A stretch of 64,000 nucleotides of DNA. Origin: Emergomyces orientalis (lineage: Eukaryota > Ascomycota > Eurotiomycetes > Onygenales > Ajellomycetaceae). Below the pieces are notes generated by a model that worked only from the letters and a program-made list of their open reading frames with translations, was not told where the DNA came from and searched no databases. Shown in pieces: positions 56,254 through 64,000 of the stretch; the first letter of the stretch is position 1; each line of letters opens with the position of its first letter. Location: contig MOWL01000024.1 in the NCBI GenBank assembly GCA_002110485.1, positions 186,001-250,000 on the forward strand, written 5' to 3'. Both the position numbers and the translations under genes were made by a program.

Positions 56254-57468
56254 GGTTGGTGAGTTCCTTTCGCCCGCTTTCCGCAAAAAAAATTAATAAA
56301 TAATAAATAGTAAATTTCTGTAATTACAGTAAATATAGGTTTAATGCTCTATATCCCTAAAAACACGCAGTGATGAGTTCCATCTAAGCTCAAGTAAAAT
56401 GTAGAGATCTACATCCAGTGAAAACGAAGGCAATTTTCTGACAGAAATCAATCAAAACAAGTAGAAAACCCTCTTGAAAAGCAAGAACTAAAACTAGAGG
56501 AGCACAACCAGCTCTTTAAATGCTGGGGTGGGGGATTGGGAGTATTCAGCCCTATTAAGAAAACCGGGAAGCATCCACACGAAAGCCACGAAACTCTAAG
56601 TTGAGGTGTGAGACAACTTTATATTTACTTCGCGAAGCTTAGAGCATAATGAGCGAATGTCTAAAACTCAAATGAAGCTGGAGAGATTGACTATTGGGAC
56701 CCCATCAAATGCCGATCATTCTTTTGGGTGATGCAACATCGTATTCCCTCAGTTCGACACGGTGATGAAGTGCTGCAGCTCACCCCGAATATCTTCCCCG
56801 GCCGGATACGGGTAAACACCGAAGCTCGAATCAGATAGCGAGCGGAAACGAGGATTAAGCTGCTAGCCAATAGTCGTTACAGGGCAGCTTCAGGGTTCAA
56901 AAAAGCTAAGCTCAAAAATGCGGGGTTGGCGTTTTTGCTTGTCAACGGCTATTAATCATAGCCCAAAGTGTGAGGGTTCTGGCGGGGATCGCCAAATTCA
57001 AAGAACGAGAAGGAAAAAAATCAAACTTCCGATTATTTCAGGGAAAGTTGGTTCGAGAGCGGGACAGGAACGATGACGATATTTGTGTTGGACTAGAAAG
57101 TTAAATAAATGTCATACCAAGGAAATCTAACGAGAAACGAGGGTCTGTATAACTGAAAGGCGAGCATCGCAAGGCATAACTTCATACGGAGTTCAAAGTT
57201 CCCCAATGCTCCACAAGAACAGATAAATATTAGAGAAAAACTAAAATGAAATTGGAAAAAAATAAATATATATATATTCCTGGGGCAAAATGAGAATGAT
57301 GTCATTGTTGGGAGGGCTTAAGGTTCGGGTTTGATATGAGGCGATTGTCTGCAAGATGGTCCCAGTGAGGCGCCCTCCATGAAATAATATATATTTTTAT
57401 ATCCGCGGATCATGCTAGGTAGCTTATCTAGTCTTGCCTCAATTGAGGACCAGCAGTTAAAAAAAAAA
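56254..57468. other. intergenic, acid trehalase promoter side
   Basis: 1.2 kb, AT-rich, without a supported ORF. A short TATATATATA run lies at about 57269. Confidence 0.5.
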
Positions 57469-57711
57469 CTACCCACCTCTGGCCACACCACGAGACTGGT
57501 AGAAATTGTCCACGAATAGCATCCAGGCTGATCCAGCATCCACCGCGGCAGCAATAGATCTTGCTCCAGCTACCTCTCGCTTTTGGAATATCTCAATGGA
57601 AAATGCGGTGACAGTTGCTGTTGAACCCGTTGGTTGTGTAATGCGCTTGATCGTCGACTCCCCCACGACGAATGTAATCAATTCGTCGAGATATGTATTG
57701 CAAGTTCTCAT
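57469..57711 (-). CDS. hypothetical exon or small ORF, unrecognised
   Basis: 80 codons open on the minus strand (for example TFVVGESTIKRITQPTGSTA and ARSIAAAVDAGSAWMLFVDN). The composition is protein-like, but the boundaries are unsure. A GTAAGT donor-like site at about 57735 upstream and GTGGGT at about 57475 hint that it may be an internal part of a multi-exon gene. No family recognised; an overlapping plus-strand frame at 57506-57811 is also open. It lies 161 bp downstream of the NSE1 stop. Confidence 0.3.
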   Translation of the reverse strand: MRTCNTYLDELITFVVGESTIKRITQPTGSTATVTAFSIEIFQKREVAGARSIAAAVDAGSAWMLFVDNFYQSRGVARGG

Positions 57712-57871
57712 AAAAAATGTGGATGATCGCCACTTACCCCGCTGCGGTCAACAGTGGCATCGCAAAACTACCAGCCAAACCGTTTCATCCATACTCATTA
57801 CCGGAACCTAGTACAAATAAAAGTAAAATTCAACCTCAAGCCACTTATTAAAATGCACATAAGCGCCTCCC

Positions 57872-59027
57872 TCAGCCAACAGCATCCTCCTCCTCATCAT
57901 CGTCATCATTAACACCACCTTGAATTTCTCCTAAACTGCTGGCTCCTTCTGCTGAGCGGTCACTCCGCCTCCGTGCGGTGGATGGTCGATTGGCAGCAAC
58001 AATTGCCCGTTCGCCCACAAAATGTTCTCCCGTCCATTGCGACTTGCAAATTGGGCATGTCTCCGCCTGTTGGCGGCGGAAGAAATTCTGTGTACATATG
58101 TCGTGGAGGCGACCGGGACACTGGCGCTGGGAGCATCGTTGGCCCTATAAAGTATCTCGTCAATAAATTGTCCGTATCCATATATAAACGTCTCCCTATA
58201 AAATAGGGGGGGGAAATAAAAAGTCAAAACATACCACAGTTATAATATCCTTACAAGCCAGACATGTTTTGATCTTATTAGTCCTTGGACCCTCCTCTCC
58301 AACATTGTCGTCGTTGTCGTCGTCATTATACGTTGCAACCAGCCACCCGCGCAACTCCATAAGTGCGCGGGGACTAAGCGTAAAATAGCCCCTTCGACTC
58401 TCCTCAAACCACCCTTCTTCTACGAGCTTCTTCATCATATCGTCCGCCTCACGTATACCCAGCGATTGGGCGACCCCCGCGGCAGGACCATTTGCAGCCG
58501 CAGCCGACTCCCGTCTCTCAGTAGCATTAGGCGCTTTAGCCAGCTGCGCGACCTGCATAGACGACACGGCCATCGCCTCCAGCCGCGGGGTATTGTGTGT
58601 GTCGAACATGGCGTCCAAGACACGTTTGACAAAAGCGATTTCATTGGCATTGTAGGTGGTGGCAAGCTGGGTGAGAGGATCGCTGGTGGCGTTGACAAGG
58701 GCGTAGATGCGGGTGGGATCTGTCTGGTGTCTTGTGGAGCGGATTTCAAGATCGAAGGGGGAGATTGCGGTGTTTATTGTGGCGATGTAGTTTGAGAAGT
58801 CGGCTTGGGTGATGTCTTCTGGGAGGACATCTTGGTCGTCTAGAGGTATTTAGCGAAAGTACCCACCTAGAGGGATAGTTTGTGAAAATTAATAAATTAA
58901 AAGTACCTCTAACAGAAAATATTGCAGCCAGAACAGGTTTTGCTTGTTCGTAGGTCATGGTTGAACGGGCCATGAATGCCTGGAGGAATGCGCGGTGGGT
59001 ATCATTGTAGCTCTCATTATCTGTCAT
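57872..59027 (-). CDS. NSE1: SMC5-SMC6 complex subunit Nse1 (RING-like E3)
   Basis: Three exons: 59027-58907, 58839-58235 and 58144-57872, giving 332 residues. The N-terminal part (THRAFLQAFMARSTMTYEQA, DFSNYIATINTAISPFDLEI, YALVNATSDPLTQLATTYNA) matches the Nse1 winged-helix region. It continues with LVEEGWFEESRRGYFTLSPR, the usual second winged-helix block. The C-terminus is the RING-CH-like zinc finger, with CLAC in exon 2, and CSQRQC, LHDIC and CPICKSQW in exon 3, so intron 2 splits the finger. Nse1 binds Nse3/Nse4 and acts in DNA repair and chromosome maintenance. The protein ends in an acidic Asp/Glu tail. Intron 2 has a C8 run at its nucleotide 22. Confidence 0.93.
58206..58213 (+). 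repeat. G8 run (sense C8) in NSE1 intron 2
   Basis: Eight G on the plus strand, a C8 tract starting at nucleotide 22 of the NSE1 intron. Confidence 0.85.
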
Positions 59028-59576
59028 TTTGAGGTTTGCCAATGGCTTCAGTATCCCCCCCTCCCGGGATATATGCAGATAGGGAGCAGGTAGAAATGCT
59101 GGTGTGGAATTTTTGTTGTCTCTCAGCAATGAATATCAGAATGTTTCCATGTTGCAATGTAGTTAATGTTGGTTGAGGAAGTTTGAATAAATTTTATACA
59201 ACTTGTTAACTGAACGCGACGACGCGATGTTTAATTTATCCGTTTTGGGTTAAGCGGCTCCGAGCTTCTCCTTTTCTATTTCAACGTGAACGAGAAACGA
59301 CATATAAATATATAAATATATATACAACAACATAATACAATAGGATATTAAAATTGAGATAGTATTGTGATACTGCAACATCAAGTAGCTATGTGGATAG
59401 GGATGAGTTAGAATGATCACGGAATCTCATCCTTTTACACCAATCCTCAAATACAGCTTCTGTCCTGCTCTATCCACTCAACACCAGGGATGAAATACCT
59501 GGATATATCACGGAGAAACCCCTGGGATATCCAGAGTATACACAGTAGTCGGAGAAAAGCTGTACATACCAAAAGT
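59028..59576. promoter_or_regulatory. intergenic between the FAD oxidoreductase stop and NSE1 start
   Basis: 549 bp, AT-rich, with TATAAATATATAAATATATATA at about 59300-59321. Should hold the NSE1 promoter. Confidence 0.5.
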
Positions 59577-61010
59577 CTATATCTTGGCCTTAGCAGTTCC
59601 CATCCCCTTTTCCAGCCCAAGCCCACGCACGTCCGCGCCAGTCTTGACCCCCCTAACCATCTCGGCCATAACCTTACCAGTCCCCAAAGACAAAGAAATG
59701 CCCCACGGCCCATGCCCAGCCGCTATAAAAACACCTCCAGGGGGCACAGCACCAGATCCCAAAACCCTATTCCCAACACGCGCCACAATTGGCTGCCCAC
59801 TCTCAGTCCACGGCCGGAAGCAGAGTGCCTCCCGAATAACCTTCAAATCATCAATATTTCCTTCGCCCTCTTTATCTCTACTGGCCACGCTAAGATCAAG
59901 CCGTCCCATCAATGTCACCGTCGCCTTCCGGACCCGGGCAACTTTATCCGCCTCCATCATGCCATGAGCATCACTAGCGAGTTCAGGGAGCGGGGTTTCT
60001 GAGCTATTCAGGCCGGCGAGGTATATCTCCCCGCCCGCGCGCGAGAAGATTTCAGGACTAAAGCCGCAGGAGCGCGGGTGGGTTGTGAAGACTGCATGTC
60101 CCGTTCCGGCGTATGTGTCTCTTTCATGCGAGATGGTGTGGCGTGGCGAGCGGACGAGGATAGAGTAGCCTGATAGTGAAGTGACGGGAATGCGGGTGGT
60201 GGACGTTGGGAAAAGGGCATCGAAGGCGCGGGGAGTCCATGCGCCCGCGGCGAAAACGAGGCTTGTGCAGGGGATTATCGATTCGGCGTTTGTCGCCAGA
60301 TTTTGAAGTTTTATGCCTGTGAGAGAACCGGATGAGCCGTCCTTGAGAAGCCCGATCGCCCGGGCAGGGTTATGGACATGCACACCACGCTCGATGCATT
60401 TTGTTAACAGGAATTGACACAGTCGTAGCGGATCACTATACCATATCCACACGCACTAGCGGTTCGTTTCAAATGCAATTAGGAGACGAAAAAGAAAAGA
60501 AAAGCAGAAGAAAACAACATACACCTGCGCCACACCCCGAACATCACTAATCCTCTCCGCCCTGCCGCCCTCCTGCCTCGTCAACCACCCCGGCGCTGCA
60601 TCCGGCTCCCCCTCCTTCCTCTCATCCGCCCTTACCGCAACCTCCGCCCGACTAGCACCCTGCCTCAGCCAATCATGCCCGCTCGCCGACCGCTGCCCGT
60701 CTGCATACTCCACCTGTAACCCTACAGCCGTGCTACGCATGTACCCCCATGTTTCGTACCCGCCGTACTCGCGCGCGAGTTGGTCATGCAGCTCGAACGA
60801 GAGGGCACCCAGGGAGGCGAGCTCGGCGGAGTACCAGTCCCGTACGATGAAACCGGCGGCGTAGCCTGAGGCGCAGTCGAAGAGTTGCGTGGCTTGGTCG
60901 ATGATGTGGATTTGGTGTTGGTGTTGGTGTTTTTTGGATGGGAGGGAGAGGGAAAGATAGTAGGCTGTTGAAAGGCCGATGATGCCGCCGCCGACTATTA
61001 CGGTGGACAT
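59577..61010 (-). CDS. DAO-family FAD-dependent oxidoreductase
   Basis: Two exons, 61010-60523 and 60435-59577, give 448 residues. The splice junction (CAGGT|GTATG and tatag|T) restores GVAQVDPLRLCQFLLTKC, a typical block of this family. The Rossmann FAD-binding motif is VIVGGGIIGLSTAYYL at residues 4-19. The second half has LVFAAGAWTP, LSGYSILVRSP, RPWTESGQPIVARVG and the FAD-contacting AAGHGPWGISLSLGTGKVMA. Such enzymes oxidise amino or imino groups (D-amino acids, sarcosine or glycine-like substrates), passing electrons to oxygen with hydrogen peroxide; the exact substrate is unknown. A His/Gln repeat (KKHQHQHQ) sits after the first helix. No clear PTS1 at the C-terminus (KAKI), so peroxisomal location is not supported. 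Confidence 0.92.
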
Positions 61011-63553
61011 TTTTTCTGTATCATATGAATGACAACTAATCCAAATTAATGTCTCAAACTCTCAGGCGCTCAGTCAGCTACTTGAAAAACTAAAATGGAA
61101 GAAAATGGAGGGGATGCATACACTCACCTAACCGCTTTATATGACTATTTCCCGAAAACAATACTTAACCAATGCTACGTAGCGTTATATAAATATAGAA
61201 ATTAGATATAGGCTGCCTCTCTCACACCCCATAAAGCAAGCAGACAAAACTCCGAGCGGCCGAGTTTCTCCAATCAAACCGCCAACATGTCTAAGTTCGG
61301 GCCCGGAATGAAGCTGTTTCCTGACCTCAAGGAAAAAACAGGATACCAACGGCTTTCACCGCCAACCTTATTAAAAATTTCAGGATAGAAAAAGAAAAAC
61401 AGGCCAAAATTCAAAATTACGCCCTGTGGTCCGTGGATGTCAACAATTTGCGGACCTGGTGCTTTGGTTGGCGTTTATTGCGTGGTGTGGCTTCGGTCTT
61501 TTTAATTTTTATCCCCACATGCGGGGGAAAATGCGGGATCGCGATATGGGATAGATATTCCTGACCCAACCCGGGTGTGACTGTCGGCTGTCCATGTTTG
61601 TTTGTAGGTTATAACTGATATTGTGGCAGTTTTTCGCTGCTGCTCATTTCTCATTGAGTTTTAATTGCCAGTATTTTAGGTGAAAGCTACTACATTTGTC
61701 TTCGACGCCTATACTCACTACGCAGATGACAGCGGGGTGGATTAGTTTGGTAAGTGTCAAATGCACTGAATCTCATTCACACTTAATATTTTGTACATTT
61801 AGCTATACGTTGTAGTGTACCGGTTCCCCTGGCTAATTCCTTTAAAAGAAGCGAAACGCAAAGAGGCGAAGAATTTTTCCGATCTCTATACGACAAGGAA
61901 AATATGAATATACATTTAATATATACATATAAAAAAACAAAATTAAAAAAAGGAAAATATCTCCTTGTTGCTTACAAGAGGGGGAAAATTGCTTAATCAA
62001 TTGGGGCATGTTATTGCGATGCTTGGGCTTGATGCTCTGCGTGAACCGACAGGGAAGTTCCGAGTGGAAATGTAATATATTCTTACACCAGTGCGCATCT
62101 AAAAGGCTGAACCTGGCTTGGGTGACGGATGGAATATTCCGCAACTAACTGCTTTTCAGGAGTGAGGTACTTATCTGGAACAAATAAAGGTGAAATCTAG
62201 GATGCCAAGTCAGCAAGACTTAAACAGAATGGAAGTTAAGTAACAATAAAAACCAATTGAATAGAAATTTAAAATGGAGACATCAGTCGAAAGATGAAAA
62301 ATGGACACGTGTATTAAGCATTAGATGCCGGAAGGCACCTTTATATTTAGCATGGAGTGTTATGTTTTAATCATTTGTCTCGTATTTAAAGACGTGGAAA
62401 TATACACAAACGAGAGAAAAGGGCGAAAGAAACATGCGAAGTAAATCACCCGACATACCTACGAGTGAATATATATATCCCAGCACTTTTTATCTATCTC
62501 ATCCTTCCCGGATCTAGACGAACGAACCAAAGCATTAGCAACCGGTTCATCCCACATGCTTCTAACCACCCAGGTGTCCCGAGTAAAAAAAACCCCGAGT
62601 ATAGGTAGGTTGTGTGCGTGTATCAGATAATCGAACCGAAAAGGTTTCGTCATTGAAGATCGGTATTTGATAGTACATAAATCGTTGCTCATCATTGTAG
62701 GCCACGCACACAACCAAATGGGGAGCCAAAAACACACTGTTTTCTTCTTTCTTTCTCATTCAACACATACAATCACCGCTGCTTTCATTGATCATATGAA
62801 CTGGTCACCCCAATCGTGGGCTGTATCTTTGAGCACCGTAGCTGTTTCAAAAGCACGGCAAAAAGAGGTGGACTACATTTCTCAACATTGGAGTCAGCGT
62901 TATTGGTCTTCCTCCCAATGAAAACAGACAGGAATGGTGTGCAAGAGAAAAATATAGAATCCTCGGGTTAGAGGGGAGACTATGATCAGAAAGTCCGTTT
63001 GGCTAGGACAGGTAAATCACCACGGGAGCTTGATGCTCGGTTGGTATGATAGGGGCGACAACAACGTTCATCATGATAGTTTTGCAGAGGTGATCAGAAG
63101 ACAGAGAAAATAGTACATACCATTTGTTAGTGAATGCGTTGAACGAGAAGCAGTATCATAAGAGCTGTCTCCATAGTCAATCAATCAGTCAGTCAATTGA
63201 TGTGGGAAATGTAAGAAAGCTGAATTAATTTCTTGTGTCTGAAGCGAAGAAACGAAGAAAAAAAGAGAAAGAGAAATTTCCAAAAGGAGAAATTTATGCA
63301 AGGTGCGGAGCTTAGTCATCGTTAAAAAGTGGTGAGCTAGATTAAGTGTCATGTGACGCGGCAGAATAATTTGTTGACAGCAAAACGAGCTGAGGCTCAA
63401 AACTCCATCGATATTAACATAGTACGTACAGTACATCTCGATACAACCACAGCTACAACTACAACTACATCCACAATAATATCCTTGCTTTGATTCTGAT
63501 ATCTTCTTGATAGCCTTGGGCTAAGAGGAATACCCCTTACCTACAGATAAAAC
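61011..63553. other. 2.5-kb intergenic region
   Basis: No supported gene on either strand. Frames of about 60-100 codons at 61842-62144, 62459-62921 and 63185-63436 have no domain features. A 33-codon ORF at 61287-61388 starts in a good context (gccaacATGtc) but cannot be judged. The right end is the promoter of NC2-beta, with a (CTACAA)-like repeat at about 63449-63470. Confidence 0.5.
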
Positions 63554-64000
63554 ATGTCAGACCGAGAGTTTGGAGGTACGTATATATTAATTGCCCCCCC
63601 CCCCCCCCCCCCCTCGGCGGGACCCCGCCTGGCGCTTGGTATCTGGAAGCTAATATTGGTATAAACGGATGGAACAGGCAACGATGACCTCTCCTTACCC
63701 AAAGGTATTGTACTCCGAAATAGCTATATTTCGTTCCCATATACACTTCTTTTAAACTCCCTTGCGCAAAGTGCCTCTTACCCTGTTGCAATATCTTTTT
63801 CAGCTCATCTCTCACCCCGACCTACATCGGTGGACACCAAGACACTAACCCTGAAAACCCCTCAAATACAGCAACCGTCCAAAAAATAATAACAGAGATC
63901 CTCCCTACCTCATCCGGGCAAACATTCGCAAAGGATGCGCGCGACCTACTCATAGAATGCTGCGTCGAGTTCATCACACTCATTTCCTCCGAGGCAAACG
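63554..64000 (+). CDS. NCB2: NC2-beta (Dr1-type) histone-fold transcription regulator, 5' part
   Basis: Three exons visible: 63554-63575 (22 nt), 63678-63704 (27 nt) and 63872 to the window edge. Joined they read MSDREFGGNDDLSLPKATVQ, then KIITEILPTSSGQTFAKDAR and DLLIECCVEFITLISSEAN. This is the start of the histone-fold of NC2-beta/Dr1, which pairs with NC2-alpha (Bur6) and binds TBP on DNA to repress or tune RNA polymerase II initiation. The rest of the gene lies beyond the window. The first two exons are too short to appear as ORFs, so the gene is easily missed. Intron 1 has a C20 run beginning at its nucleotide 19. Confidence 0.93.
63594..63613 (+). repeat. C20 tract in NC2-beta intron 1
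   Basis: Twenty consecutive C in the sense strand, starting 18 nt after the 5' splice site. Confidence 0.9.

Noticed and set aside
61287..61388. 33-codon ORF in a good start context
   Set aside because: Too short to judge without transcript or conservation data; no family similarity recognised.
1..64000. CRISPR array, operon or prokaryotic feature
   Set aside because: The window is clearly nuclear fungal DNA with spliced genes; no spaced direct-repeat array was seen.

Overview
The window is nuclear DNA from a filamentous ascomycete. Genes carry short GT-AG introns of about 50-180 nt, intergenic spacers are AT-rich, and the gene set is typical of Eurotiomycetes: a HET-domain protein, ERG6, a zuotin, a secreted large-subunit catalase of the catB type, an acid trehalase and a hydantoinase-DUF917 fusion. 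An onygenalean fungus (relatives of Histoplasma, Blastomyces and Emmonsia) fits best, but that placement is inference.

Layout. 1-6 kb: a predicted membrane protein of unknown family, divergent from a HET-domain protein. 6-13 kb: a compact housekeeping block of ERG6 (ergosterol), slt11 (spliceosome), MZM1 (mitochondrial LYR factor) and ZUO1 (ribosome-associated J-protein), with a MITE-like element in the ERG6/slt11 promoter. 13-17 kb: a gene-poor stretch with unassigned ORFs and an interstitial telomeric repeat. 17-24 kb: choline sulfatase, a broken FAD-monooxygenase/membrane-domain gene, and guanine deaminase. 26-37 kb: glycine decarboxylase P-protein, a DUF427 protein, the hydantoinase/oxoprolinase-DUF917 fusion and an FMN-binding protein, all on the minus strand. 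37-44 kb: a degenerate BTB gene, an aromatic-amino-acid-decarboxylase-like enzyme and an MBOAT/wax-synthase-type membrane protein. 44-49.6 kb: gene desert with relic-like sequence. 49.6-56 kb: catalase and acid trehalase, convergent and both secreted. 57-61 kb: NSE1 (SMC5/6 complex) and a DAO-type FAD oxidoreductase. 63.5 kb to the end: the start of NC2-beta (NCB2/Dr1), cut by the window edge.

The genes do not form one pathway. Small-molecule nitrogen and carbon metabolism recurs (choline sulfate, guanine, glycine, hydantoin-like rings, amino-acid decarboxylation, trehalose). Exon models were built by hand from splice motifs and checked for frame. The most unusual signals are cytosine tracts just after the 5' splice site of four unrelated introns, a 12-bp hairpin that can cover a 5' splice site in the DUF427 gene, the MITE-like insertion between ERG6 and slt11, and a six-cysteine insertion in the HET protein. 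No CRISPR, tRNA or rRNA gene was found.
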